Shown here piece by piece: positions 1-52,089 of a stretch of DNA of 64,000 nt. Source of the stretch: Myoxocephalus aenaeus. Its lineage: Eukaryota > Chordata > Actinopteri > Perciformes > Cottidae. The DNA lies in NCBI GenBank assembly GCA_038501785.1, contig JBAMJR010000160.1, positions 359,001 to 423,000 of the forward strand. The letters are read 5' to 3'. Made by a program: the position numbers and the translations under genes. How positions within the stretch are numbered: position 1 is the stretch's first letter; the number at the start of each line of letters is the position of its first letter. The notes under the pieces were generated by a model. The model was not told where the DNA came from. It was given only the letters and a program-made list of their open reading frames with translations, and searched no databases.

Positions 1-805
1 ATATGTGGGAGGTGTTAATAATGTGCAGAAAGTTTTGAAAGAGTAAGAGATCTTACTGAAACACAGTTAATAAAATAATACAAAATAACAAATGTATCAT
101 TGAGGTGAATTGGTGCCACGTGCACATTTACAGAGGTCACCAAACAAAAGACATACAACAGGAGGAGTAAACCATGCCTACTCTGTGTGCTGACTCAGCA
201 GAGATAACATATATATTGTAAGATAAGATAAGATATTCTATATTTTAAGATAAGATATTCCTTTAAAAAGTGTCTCTTTCTCTTTTAAGCGGACGTAGGA
301 TATGAACGTGTAAACAACCCACGTAGCTTGTATGGTGGTGTAGTAGTTTCTAGTGTGTGCTGATAGTGGCCGTGGTATAGGTGCTGTTTTTACGAAAGCA
401 CTTTGACAAGTTTGAATCTACATTTACCGTGGCACAATATTAGACTGTGAACACATCACACTATTCCTGTGCAGGTCTGTTACTGAGGCTGCAGAGGAGT
501 GACCTCTGGACTGAGTCGGCTACTCATGGTTATATAAGTGTTATATTTATATAAATGATTGATTACATGAATAAAGCTGAAATCTTGACTGGTTTCATGC
601 CACAACATTATGTTTTTGTGTTCCAGGTTGGGACAGTTAAATACAGCCAAGCTGTCACAGCCTTTATGAAATGCTTTTCAATGTTTGTACCTTCATCCAA
701 TCTTTAGCGTTCTCTCCAGCTCAAAAACTCTTAGCTACTGAGAAGAGTAATGTTCAATACTGTGTCAAATAAAACATTATGAAAACGACCATCCAATGAA
801 TATAC
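1..805. other. Upstream intergenic DNA
   Basis: AT-rich, non-coding in all frames, with no recognisable gene. It contains the GATA-motif cluster at about 200-260 and nothing else that I can name. Confidence 0.5.
200..260 (+). promoter_or_regulatory. Cluster of AGATA(A) motifs
   Basis: Five to six AGATA/AGATAA words occur within 60 bp, in two runs (around 220-236 and 247-258). These match the core of GATA-factor sites but are also a simple five-base repeat, so function is only a possibility. Confidence 0.3.
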
Positions 806-1103
806 TGTAGCGACCCTGTTCAGGCACCTGTGGTGGGGAGGGGTCGGGCGGTGGCCTCTCACTCTCTCCGGCCAATCACAGGGAAGCAGCATGCTGGTTG
901 GGAGGGTTGCGCCCTGTGATTGGTGGAGAGGGGGGCGTACCGGCGGTGTGACGGTGTGTGTGTTGTTATGTCGAGTGTGAGGAAGCAACAAGAGCTTGTT
1001 AACTGTTCAGGTTAACAGTACCTTGTCAGCACTACTGTGAGTTCCTGGGAATAAACCTAGTTAAAGAAACCAACATCTGCGAGTCGTACCTGTGGACGTT
1101 ACA
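806..1103 (+). mobile_element. Solo LTR, 298 bp
   Basis: Begins TGTA and ends TACA, flanked by a 4-bp direct repeat ATAC (802-805 and 1104-1107), as expected for a Ty3-type or related LTR after loss of the internal region. Contains a CCAAT box and its inverted partner (CCAATCACAGG and CCTGTGATTGG, about 874-925), a GC-rich middle and AATAAA near the 3' end (about 1050). No coding region attached. It lies about 450 bp upstream of the pipox start codon. Confidence 0.75.
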
Positions 1104-1556
1104 ATACTTATTTGATATTTTTACTTTTTCTTTTTTTAGTCTGACTCCATAAATGAGTCCAGTAAAAACATAAAAGGGAACAGGCCCAAAGACAACACGA
1201 ATGATATCTGGTCCTCCATGACCTGATTTTCTTATAAGATGCAGTTTACACAACGAAGTTGGACTTGAGACTGCTCCCTGGGAGTTCTCTGCCCTATCGA
1301 GAGACTGTCAGGTACTCGCTAGCTGTCACTCTGGCGCAGCCCCGGACCTGCGCAGGTCCCTACCGTACAGGCTTCTGGTTGATGGAGCGTGTTCTGTGGC
1401 GCACACTCTGACCCCTAAGCATAGCATGAACTACTCAGTGGCGCAAACAGCATACGCGTGCGTGCGACCTCCCTTCGCCTGAAATGGGCGGTCCCGCATG
1501 TTGAGAAGGAGCTTATGAGCGCGCGTGCTGTCCCGTCAGCGCTAAACGTTGACAGG
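1104..1556 (+). promoter_or_regulatory. pipox: Probable pipox promoter and 5'UTR
   Basis: CpG content rises towards the start codon, with a GGGCGG GC box at 1485-1490 and no TATA box at a sensible distance. An in-frame ATG at 1515 (weak context) precedes the preferred ATG. The transcription start cannot be fixed from sequence. Confidence 0.5.
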
Positions 1557-41448
<39,892 letters not shown>

Positions 41449-41649
41449 AGCTGGGGCTTGATACTCTGGGCATCAACCGATCACCAGAAGTCTTTTCTAA
41501 TTGTGGCTGCAGTATGATTTGAGCTTGTCATGGTAATTTAGCCCTATGTTGTGCAGCATAATCATACAATCATGTAGGACTATGTTTTGTCTGCTGCTTT
41601 ATTTGATTTCCATGTTGACATGCTGTACCTGCAGATACATCACCGACCT
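41449..41649 (+). other. pipox: pipox 3'UTR (start)
   Basis: Follows the stop directly. No AATAAA within 200 bp; the first one on this strand is at 41715-41720, inside the MITE that follows. Confidence 0.5.
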
Positions 41650-42089
41650 ATGCTGCGTTCACACCAAACGTGGTGCGAGTATTTGTGCCGCGTTTACCAG
41701 TTTACTCGCTCGACAATAAAAGGGTGTTCACATACGTCGGAACATACGTCAAAGGGGGCATGGCTTATCTCCGTTGCGTATCTCTGTGAAAAGAGCTATC
41801 ATTTCCGCTATCGACCATGGAAGATGTAACTATTATTTCTGCGTTATAAATCCACATACGTCGGAACATCAAACTCCATCGTGTCTAGGTTCATAATATT
41901 ATCCGTAGTCCCACATCAGCGTCTGAACGACGGCCGCTACCAGCGTTACTTCAGGCAGACCAGCAGCAGTTTGATTCAGCAACGGCAGAACGGCGGTGAT
42001 GACGGTGATTTCGCAACCTATCGCGTCTTTGCATTGACTTTGACTGGTCGCGTGTCAAATTCGCGCTACGTTTGATGTGAACGCAGCAT
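41650..42089. mobile_element. MITE with inverted ATGCTGCGTTCACACCAAACG ends
   Basis: The left end (41650-41671) and right end (42068-42089) are inverted with one mismatch in the first 20 bases. The interior carries CATACGTCGGAACATCAAAC and TTCATAATATTATCCGTAGTCC, which occur inverted at 52345-52660. Target duplication not resolved. Confidence 0.75.
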
Positions 42090-42254
42090 TAGTCCACTCT
42101 ATGCAGTAGGCTGATTTCCTAAAGGAATAGTTCAAAATGTTACAGCCAGGAGGCGATTAGCTTAGCTTAGTTTAGCATAAGACTGGTAGACAGGTATAAG
42201 GCGACAATAGCTTGTGTCTGTGCAATTTGTTTTTTAAATCTGCCTACGAGTACT

Positions 42255-43019
42255 TTTTTACATTACATTACATTACATGTCATTTAGCTGACGCTTTTAT
42301 CCAAAGCGACTTACAATAGTGCATTCAATCATGAGTACAAACTCAGAACAACAAGAATCAATAATCACTAAAGTACAGTTTCTTCAATAGAGTTAAATTA
42401 CAAAAATTACAGAAAATTACAAAAGTGCTATCAATAAGAGACATCAAAGTGCTACTAGAGTGCTAGTACAGTGCTACCTTCCTTATTCAAGGTGTAGTCG
42501 AAAGAGATGCGTTTTTAGTTTTCGACGGAAGATGTAGAGACTTTCTGCTGTCCTGATGTCAATGGGGAGCTCATTCCACCATTGAGGAGCCAGGACAGCA
42601 AACAGTCGTGACTTTGTTGAGTGTTTAGCTCGTAGTGACGGAGCTACAAGTCGATTAGCAGAAGCCGAGCGGAGTGCCCGAGCTGGGGTGTACGGTGTTA
42701 CCATGTCCTGAATATAGATAGGACCCGATCTGTTCGTGGCACGGTACGCAAGTACCAATGTTTTGAAGCGGATGCGGGCGGCCACCGGTAGCCAGTGGAG
42801 TGTGCGCAGGAGGGGGGTAGTGTGGGTGAATTTCGGGAGGTTGAAGACCAGTTTAGCTGCTGCATTCTGGATGAGCTGTAAAGGTCGAATGGCGTTAGCG
42901 GGTAGACCTGCCAGGAGGGAGTTACAGTAGTCAAGTCGCGAGATGATCAGAGCCTGGACCAGAACCTGTGTCGCCTTCTGGGTGAGAAGGGGACGTATCC
43001 TCCTGATGTTGTACAGCAT
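42255..43019 (-). pseudogene. L2-like LINE 3' end with RT C-terminal frame
   Basis: The minus-strand frame 42483-43019 (178 aa) reads MLYNIRRIRPLLTQKATQVLVQALIISRLDYCNSLLAGLP, LQLIQNAAAKLV, LHWLPVAARIRFKTL and QWWNELPIDIRTA, the conserved tail of L2/Maui-type polymerases. The 3' end runs on to the CATTTAGCTGACGCTTTTATC word and a (CATTA)n tail at 42263-42280. 5' truncated, but the remaining frame is unbroken. Confidence 0.85.
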
Positions 43020-44660
43020 GTACTTTTAAATTGTTCCTTATTACAGCGGCTACAGAAAAGTCGACCAGCTCACTTTAAAAGCAAAGTTAATTATTGCTAC
43101 GATGGCGGGGCTTTTGACACAATGTATACATTCACAAGAAAAAGCTGTGCAATTTCTACAGAAATCTTCCTTCTCAGTGCATGAAAATGTTATGAACTAT
43201 GATATCCTGCTTAAATGATTTCTCAAAGTACTGGTCTCTTCATTTACATTCGCTGAATTACTGGGGCGGACGCCTTTCCTTAATAGTGGTGCAACATATG
43301 GCTCTGTTGTGAAGACGTCACCCTGTCACCAGGGAGCAGTCTACCTGAGATGCATACGGAGCTCCACAGCTGCATATCAGTCCAGCCCTCCAAAGCAACA
43401 AGAGCCTTATGCAGTGAACCAGGAACAAACTAATACTGCCTTGATTTGGCGAAAGAACCAACGTCGACAACTAGAGTCTAGCATTTTTTGTGCAATTGTA
43501 AATTCACCCATCTGGTCTGAATGGTAGTGAAAAAATCTATAATCTTATTTGCTTGTATGATTTCATGCATCAGTGAATTTCTCTCTAGCTGCCTTCCCAG
43601 CATTCCCCATTTTTCCAACTAAGTACATGGTTAAAAAGACATCAGCCGTCGAGCCATTTGTCTATGTGAAGCCGGCTGCGTGCTTAGGCTTCAGAGGTGG
43701 CCTATTGCCTGGATCCATTTCCCCATGTACCGGTAAACATTTTAATCACTAATCAGACGGCCTATTACAATGGATGCCAACCACAGCCATCAGTGGGAAT
43801 GGAAAAATTATGCGGAGTTCAGCGAGCCATTTGCTCGGATAGCAAAGGGCCATTATGCAAATTGGAAGAATTAGAAGTACGTTAAACATGCAAATGCAAT
43901 ATTCAACCACCAATAATCATCAAGCAGGTCCAACTGGAACACCTATCTGAAACATTGTCTAGCTTGTAAAATCCTACAAAGCCTTGAAAAAAACATGTAA
44001 AACTTTTTTGTGCACGAGTCTCTAACACTCATTGGTAATGAAATACAGTCCGCTTATTATTTTATGATACGGGCCCAGAGTCCACGTGTACATCAGGAGC
44101 TAGTGGAAACATTGCAGAGGGCAGAACAACGTGCACGGATCTCAAATTAAAGGACTGTGTTCGGTGGTTGCTACAGTCATCAATGTTTTTGTATGAACAA
44201 TTGATAATATCCCGATGTGCAATGTAAAAATGGTACCTTGATGATGAACCCACAGATAATTCTCACCTCTCTGCTCTCCGGAGCCTTTTATCAGCTTACA
44301 GCTCATTGTTTTGGTCGTCCAACCGCTCAACCTGCACCCATCAACCCAGCTGTAACAAAGCTCTGATACACACACCTGCTCAGCACAGTGCACACAGACA
44401 CAGTTAGAGCCGAGCGTAGAACATAGAGGAGCATTTAGCAGCTAAAGATTGGATGTTTTTCTTTGGACTGACATTCATCAGGTGGAGACAAACAACTCAC
44501 AGTGAATGCTAATGTTGCTCTGTCTGTGCTGGATGTAAAAACAATGTTTTGCAAACATGCACATCATCTTTGTAAGATGTGTTTACTCACTGTGCGTGTG
44601 TCACTCTTCAAAGGTGTCAAAATCAATGCAGCTTTAAGTTCCAGATGTAATTATAAAAAG
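43020..44660. other. Intergenic spacer
   Basis: No gene. 43620-43930 is non-repetitive, with two ATGCAAAT octamers within about 45 bp (near 43854 and 43889), and could be a regulatory element. Confidence 0.4.
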
Positions 44661-44885
44661 AAGAACAAACTTTATTTGTCATAGTACATACTCTGCATTT
44701 GACCCATCCTTTGTATTTTGGGGATGGGTGGGCAGCCCCTAGTGAGGCGCCCGGGGAGCAATTTAGGGTTGAGTGTCTTGCTCAGGGACACTTTGACATG
44801 TGAACTATGGGGAGACTGGTGATCGAACTGGCCACCCTGTGGTTGCAGGACAACCACTCATCCCCATGAGCTACAGACCCCCTGA
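44661..44885 (-). repeat. Second tRNA-headed SINE family, one copy
   Basis: On the minus strand: TAGCTCATGGGGATGAGTGG (A box), CCAGTTCGATCACC (B box), then a body with CTGAGCAAGACACTCAACCC and a CAAATAAAGTTTGTTCTT tail. Confidence 0.7.
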
Positions 44886-45530
44886 TGAGTCAAGCACATG
44901 TCAAAACTGAGGGGAAGAAAATAGGACAAAGCTCTCTCTCACTTTCAGTGAAAGCCGAGCCAGAAAGTCAGTTCTCAAAGTTGATTATTAATTAAGATGG
45001 AACTGAACCACCAAGTGTCTTCCCCAAGACCCTCTTGATCCTTACACAACCTGACCGACAAGACGTTTTCTTTTTCTGAGCAGTTCAATTTGAAAAAAAT
45101 ACATAGTGGTGCTTCAATACGTTGTTATACAGTACATATGAGTAGCATTTGTATGTCAAGTAGAAAGGACACATTCAGTTATTTAGGGTTGGAGAAAAAA
45201 AAATATTAATGTAAGATTTGAGATCCTTCTCTTCTATGATTTTGGATCGATTGAAACTCCCAGTTTTTTTTTTCTTAAACGTAAATCTTTTTTTCTACAA
45301 AAGAACAGATATTGTATTTGAATATGAAAATCTAAATTTGATTGTGGAAAAAGAAGCAGCAATGCCACAGCCGTCTGCCTCACGCTCACTAAATGTAGCA
45401 TATGATGGGAGTCACATAACGTCGCTTCAATTAATTTAAAATAAAAGGAGGACTCATTTAACAACAACAACCTTAATGCTGCCTGAGAACTTGTGTCCTA
45501 ACAGCTATAGCGTTACATTACATCTATAAA
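44886..45530. other. Intergenic spacer
   Basis: No gene or repeat recognised. Confidence 0.4.
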
Positions 45531-45790
45531 GGGCAACTGTAGCTCAGTGGTGAGCAGGGTCGTCCTTCAATCAGAGGATCGGCGGTTCGATACACGGCTC
45601 CGCTAGCCCATGTCGATGTGTAAAACACTTAACCCTAAATTGCTCCCGTAGCTGCGCCTGGTTGATAATCCTGATGTGGCACCTTGCATGGTAGCTCCTC
45701 TCATCAATGGGTGAATGATGTCATGTAGTGTTAAAGTGCTTTGAGTGGTCAGAAGACTAGAAAAGCGCTATACAAGTACGGGACCATAAA
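45531..45790 (+). repeat. tRNA-derived SINE, copy 3 (full head)
   Basis: The best-preserved head: GGGCAACTGTAGCTCAGTGG (A box) and GGCGGTTCGATAC (B box), then the family body and a CTAGAAAAGCGCTATACAAG tail. Confidence 0.85.
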
Positions 45791-47261
45791 CAAACCAGGT
45801 ACCTGTGAGCTTCTCATCAGACCACTTCAAAGATGCGAGTAGTACCTGCTGTATTCTGATGTGTATACTCTTTAAATAGAAACACAGGTTTTAGATTGTG
45901 ACATTCACTGGGAATAAAACTTTCAGCTCCATGGCGATCTCCCGTTCAGCTGACCCTTATTAAGGCTTTTGTAGGGAAATGAGGAGGTATCGTAGAGATA
46001 ACTCCTTATTCCAGCTCCACCAATCAGCCGCTCCTCTATTTATGATTGGCAAATTGGCAAGTTTCTGGGAAATTAAAAGCCTACAATTTTACTCATGTAG
46101 CAGGAAGCATTTTTATATTTGAACCGAATGTTAATCGAATTGTGACCCATGAATCAGTTTTCAAAGGCTTTCAAATGTCCTCAGTGTAAGTCAAACTCAT
46201 ATGTCATGAATCTGACTGAGCCAACATTATGAGATACTGAGTCAAAATGTAGACCTTTAATTTTATGAAGTGACATTACATTTATGAGCTGTTGTGAGAG
46301 CACGAGGCAACATTTTGACTTTGACCATCATTTTGAATAACCATGAGTGTTGCTGTATAACCCACATGTATTAGAGACAAGGTGCTGCACTGCCTACCTG
46401 AACCCTGTGATATCACAGCAGGATGTAGAGGAGTACCTGCGGTTAGCTAAAGGTTGTCCCAGAGGAAGTGAAGCCATCCGTTAGATCCATCTCTCACACT
46501 GCTGCTGTACCATTGGAATGAAGGAAAAGGAAAAAACACACACAGTGAGACTGAGAATGACAGCAGATATATTTTCCACTTGGCCAAGTTTACAGCGCAA
46601 CTGTTCTTTCTCTCTCACTGCTGCTGTCATGGAGGTTTCAAGCAAACGCAAGCTTGAAATCATACAGTAAGTGACATTCTTCCAGAATGCAAACAGAGTT
46701 GAAGCAGTGATGAATATTTACAGGGCAGGGGGAACCCAAAGGTGTCTTTGGAGCGGGGCGCATAACCCAGAGGAGTTAAATGAGACCGCTTCAAGGCTCA
46801 CACTGGACAGGCTGGAACTGGGCAGTTGCCACTGGTCACTGTGAGTGTACTGGTAGATGCGTGCATAAATACATTTACATTGATGCACTGCACACAAGTT
46901 GGCTTAGCTCCCTGAAGTGTTCTATAATGTGTTAGCTCAAGGAGGCCATGTTTGGTTTGTCTGAAAGGTTAAAACTGCAGCTGTGTTTCATGGGACCGGG
47001 TTAATCCTTCTCTAATAGGTTCATACATGTCTTCATTCTCCCTTAGAATCACGGAGACTGAGCAATATGCCTATATTGGAAATCCTCCAAATTCATCAAC
47101 AAAATGTTGTATGCAATGGCGTGTATATCAACAAGGATTTTCATCAAAATGAAAATGTAAGAAGGATAAACCAATCAGCTCATGTCTAGTCATCCTGAGT
47201 TTTAGATCATTCCATTCATGGCCCAGTTTGAGTTAGCAGGAAGGTAATAGTAAATTGACCT
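45791..47261. other. Intergenic spacer
   Basis: No gene or named repeat recognised. Confidence 0.4.
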
Positions 47262-47399
47262 GTACTTTTCTAGTCTTCTGACCACTCAAAGCGCTTTCAC
47301 ACTACTTGTCATCATTCACATATGCATGGCTAATTTGCCACCTGCCCATCAGGAGTAACCAACATTCATACACCGTAGGCCCAGGTTAAGTGTCTTGCC
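47262..47399 (-). repeat. tRNA-derived SINE, copy 4 (fragment)
   Basis: 3' half only, from TTTTCTAGTCTTCTGACCAC to GTGTCTTGCC, cut off where the next element starts. Confidence 0.8.
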
Positions 47400-48497
47400 C
47401 AGTGGCGGCTAGTGGCAATTTTTACTTACATATCATATACCGACAGCATGCCTTCCAACAGCTCGTTTTGTGCCGTCTTTAACGTGTCTTTAAAAATGCT
47501 GTCTGTTATGGTGCTCCGGCAGCACTCGTCATGGAGTCTCGTCATGCAAGGCCAGCTCAAAAGCCCCACAAAACTTAACACAATCAATTGTTTTGGATTA
47601 AATGTGCCCGTTTTTATCCACCTCATTGTGTTTCTTCGCCACAGCCCGGCGTCCGTGGGTAGCAATGTTGACTTAGCTTGCTTATTAGCTTGACAGAGTT
47701 ATCCATACGTGTCCTCCTGGTGTTCTCATGTTTTCTTAATTTTTCCGACAAGTGCTTCATGTCCCTTACTCTCGTAGCTGTCCAAGCTGGATCGGTCCAC
47801 GTTGATTTAAAAAGCAAGCATGGAAAGTAAAATACGGCGTTTGCACGACTGCATCCAGCTGCTAACTTTAGCCAAACCGTCCTGTTGTAGCTTAGCCGTC
47901 TGCACAGAAGCTCAAGCTGCTCTCTTTCACGCCAGTCTTTTGTTTTATGGTGAGGTCTGGGACCAGGTGTTTTACCTGTAGTTTCTCCGTAAATTCTTCT
48001 CTCAAACGGGTGTTGGAGGAGAGATTATACCGAGTTAGCGTTTGGTCTCTCCTTTGAAGAGCAGTGCTCGCACTCGCCGCTGTCATGTTGTTATAATAGG
48101 CCCTCCGTGGATCTTTTTTAGGGCATTGATTGGATAAATTGTATGTCACTTTAATCAGTGATTGGCTAAACTGCGTATTAGACCCGTCTTGGGCAAAATC
48201 GATCTAGCCCCAAGACGTGCACGAGCAGCAGAGACGTGCACTGGAGCAGAGAGGAAGTGTATGAGCAAAGGAGGACAAGTAGGAAAAGCATATATTTGGC
48301 GCAGATATCCTATTTTACAAATATGACTGGGTATATTCCATAGCTCAAAAACACAAATATTGACAATGTGTATAATTTATTATTATTATATTTGTTATAA
48401 TTAATAATATTATAAATATATATATTATTAAAAAATGTTGGTGGCTCAAGGTGGGTGGGGCCAAGCCCCATTGCCCTCTATTGGCCGGCCGCCACTG
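47400..48497. mobile_element. hAT-like element, 1.1 kb, inserted in a SINE
   Basis: Ends CAGTGGCGGC and GCCGCCACTG are exactly inverted. The left end interrupts SINE copy 4; the other half of the SINE is not found on the right, and no 8-bp duplication is seen, so the locus has been rearranged. No complete transposase. Confidence 0.6.
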
Positions 48498-49606
48498 CTG
48501 ACTATGCTCAAGACACTGCATGAGCTAGCTACGTGCTAACATTGCTAAAGCTAACAGGGTATGAGCTAAAAATGCACTACAGTAGTTACAGTCTTACAAA
48601 CACGTAACTGAGATCCAACACTACTAGTCGTACTAAGTTCACTGAAATAAAGTTAACGGGGATAGTGACAATATTTGATTACCCATCGTTCAGTCTTATA
48701 GAGACGCTGTAGCCATCTATCTCCCCTCTAGCTCTCGTTAGCTCGCTACCACTAGCGCTGTGTTAGCAGGAGCTCTATCTGGCTACAGGTCCCGTTACTA
48801 ACGTAAATATGCTATTGCAAAGTTCAGTAAATACACTTACCCATCTTCAAATGGATCCCTTTGCTTGGCGTTGTCCTGTTCATCGCAGGAATCGTATCCT
48901 TCAGGCTGTGAAACTGCGTCGTCCTCTCAAAAAATAGATTCTCAGGCTAAGCTTTTGCACGCACTGTAGCATCCCCGGCTGAATTATAGTCTGGAGTCTT
49001 TAACTGATGGTTCGAAATTTAACTCACCGTAGAACTATAAAGAAAAACGGAAATAGCATTTGATTAGTTTAAGCTCTGACACAAACAAAAAAAACGGAAC
49101 AATCTAAAACAATATTTTCTCAAAAATGAACTTGAACAGGTACAAACCTTATGCCCATATCAGCCAGGTGCTAAACTAACAGATCCGTAACCTTTTTTAT
49201 CACTTTTTCGTTGTTATGGCAACTTTTCATTTCCCTTCCGTTTCTTACTACCAACTTCCGTTTTTTGTTCCTTCAAAATAAGAGCGCAACCGGAAATGCA
49301 CCGACTGCAGTAACAAAACGGACTAAAATAAAAGACATAAACAAAAGGAACAAACTATTAAAATACCTTACAATCTCAGAGCTCCTTTACACGCATCATA
49401 TGACACGTCCATGTTTAGATGCTCAGCTCTCACTGTGTGAATCCCGTACGATGTCGCGAGAAAAGGACGCGGAAGTGGCAGAAGTCTACTGATTCCGGTA
49501 GAATTTAAACCATATCTCTGTGCCGTATTATCACGAAGATATGAATTTAATCAAAACATAAACATCATGTTCCGCTTCGAAGCGGGGGCGGACCTGGAAG
49601 GGTTAA
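48498..49606 (-). mobile_element. TTAA-type DNA transposon remnant (copy B)
   Basis: The minus-strand exon 48843-48930 encodes EDDAVSQPEGYDSCDEQDNA through RDPFEDG before a GTAAG donor, parallel to copy A at 18705-18790. The outer end GGAAGGG abuts TTAA at 49603-49606. The start codon region is broken (TGA upstream). Confidence 0.45.
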
Positions 49607-51232
49607 AGGACAACTCATCATGTGCTCTCTACTAGAAGGGCAACTTCTAGTGGCAACTTCTAGTGGCACCACATGATGTGGTACCCTCTAAGTTGCACAT
49701 GATGTGGCCCCTCCAAGTTGCCCTTAGTGATATATACAAATACAGGGTATTTATCATGTATCATCTAACATAAGGGCATCTGAGAGGATATTTTTGTTGC
49801 ATTTCTTTGAAATGGGAGGGCCTTAGGGGGGCGGCTGTAAGGGAACCTCACAATTCTCCATAGATGCACTCTGAGTTACTGAGCCACTGTGTGATGTGAG
49901 ATTAGATAAGTATGGCAGGGATGTCTGAGGAGCCGTACTCACTGACAGTTCAGTGAAAGCTGTGAACTGTTCATCAGCTTGGCACCAGTCCGAGAAACAT
50001 CACTGGTCTGTGGACCTTTTCACCAAATACCAGCCATTGCAGCTGCAAACATGAGCAGTAGAGCCATCACCTCCAGTGATGGTGAAATAATCAAACAAAC
50101 TGGCGTTGTGTCTGTTTATATTGAACCACAGTGAGATAAGCAACAGCTATCAGATAACTTCCTTCATTGGACAAAGGACTAGTTCTTAGAGTCTTTAAAA
50201 AGGTAGAGACAGGAATGTTCTTTCACTCACTTCATCAGAGTAGTGTAAAAAAAAAGGTGAGTTTCGGCTCAGGCACCGAAAGGAAGCACCGAAATCTGCG
50301 TTGCGTTTCGGTCAGGTAAGTACCGGCCGTATTGGTTTTCGGTACACAAACCCTAGCTGCGGCCCCCCATTGGGCCAAGAGCGCCACCTAGAGGGCCGCC
50401 AAAAACGTTCAGTTTTTCACCTGTGGGCCGCGAGGGACCGCATTGGTTATCAATTGAAGACAGCAGAGATATTACTGTTATCCACGAGACGCTCAGTTAC
50501 AATTTAGCTTCCCACCACTTGGTGGCGGTAATGCGTCAGCCAGTCACTTGCACATGCAAGTGCTAGCCTGTAGCGAAAGTTATAGAGAAGTATTTAAAAC
50601 AAAAGAATTAAGACAGAAGTGCGCTTATAATTTCTGTCTTATTCATTGAATGGGCTGTAACTCTGTTACGTTGTTCATTCTGTACACATGACATACTGTA
50701 TATTGCTCCTGTCCATCTGGGGAGAGGGATCCTCCTCATTTGCTCTCCTAAAGGTTTCTACATTTTTTTTTTTCATGTGATTTTTTTTTCTTCTTTTTTC
50801 CAGCTCCGATATGAGGTCCTTGGACGCATCAAACGTGTACAGATTGTAAAGCCCTCCGAGGCAAATTTGTAATTTGAGATTTTGGGCTATACAAAATAAA
50901 CTGAATTGAATTGAATTGAATATCATGATTGACAGTAAGGAAATTATTAGTGAGCCTGTGTGAGGAGCTGATAAATTGCGGGTTTAGGCATGCAAGAGTA
51001 TAGTCTTCATGACTGAACTTACGCTAGAGCTTTTTGGACATTTAAAAGCTCACATTTTCTAATGTTGGCCTGTTGATGGCTTGTCAATCTACACAATGAT
51101 TGCACCTGGAAATGTTCAGTATCAAATGTGCAATGTATAAGAACTGTTTTCGCCATCTTTTCAACTGGCTAAAATGCGGTTACAACATCAATGTTTCACA
51201 AGACACAAATGTGTTGATGGTTTGTTCACGCT
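49607..51232. other. Intergenic spacer with element fragments
   Basis: 49610-49735 holds locally repeated and inverted words (CAACTTCTAGTGGCA, CACATGATGTGG). 50260-50560 has TTTCGGTACACAAACC-type ends of a short hAT-like element. 50785-50920 is a LINE-type 3' tail: GTACAGATTGTAAAGCCCTC, then (TTGAA)n. No gene. Confidence 0.5.
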
Positions 51233-51570
51233 TAAAGTATGGCGATGGTTAAAAGACGAACGTTTAAATAACGGTGATGGTTAAAAGACGTACGTTTAAA
51301 TAACGGTGATGGTTGAAAGAAGCTTAAATTACGTTGATGGTTAAAAGAGTTACGTTTAAAGTTAAAAGAGGTTTAAATTACAGTGATGGTTAAAAGAAGC
51401 TTAAATTACGTTGATGGTTAAAAGAGGTTTAATTCACGGTGATGGTTAAAAGAGATACGTTTAAAGTTAAAAGAGGTTTACATTACGGTGATGGTTAAAA
51501 GATGTTTAAATTACAGTCAAGGTTAAAAGGTTTAAATTACGGTGTTGGTTAAAAGAGGTTCAAAAGTGGT
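51233..51570 (+). repeat. Minisatellite, unit about 25-35 bp
   Basis: About eleven degenerate copies of ACGGTGATGGTTAAAAGA followed by ACGTTTAAAT or GGTTTAAATT. Copies vary in length between two subunit types. Confidence 0.85.
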
Positions 51571-52089
51571 TCACAAGTGAACGTTTTTTGACCGACTATT
51601 TGAAGACGTTGATTAAACGTTCATGTTTAGACCATATTTCACCGGCATTTGTAATATTGGCTTTCAACTGAGAAATGTGGATGTGGTTTCTTAGTTAGCC
51701 TCTAAAATGACAATATTCTATTAAAAGCACAATAAAGGGTGAAACATTGTAGGAAACAAGTACTTTCTGTATCACAGTGAACAACATTTTTCTCGCACTT
51801 GAATAATGTGTGATACTGCAGATACACCGGATAGGTTTGGTCCAGGGCAAACGCCCTCCTCCACCATCACTTGTGCATTTGGTATGAGCCTTGTATCCTC
51901 CACCTTTCCATCAAGTACAGTGCAACACGGCAGCTTCATTATTTGCACACACACCCAGAAACCAACCAGTACTCCACTGCTGTAATAATACACAAGTATA
52001 TACAAGTATCTGTATGTCAATTTGTTGCAGTTATAATTAAACACAAATGTGTTCAGGAATAGGCACCACATGAACACAACATAAACTGA
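51571..52089. other. Intergenic spacer
   Basis: No gene recognised. Confidence 0.4.

Noticed and set aside
1458..1556. Upstream extension of the pipox frame from a GTG
   Set aside because: Nuclear genes rarely start at GTG, and the extension does not resemble the PIPOX N terminus.
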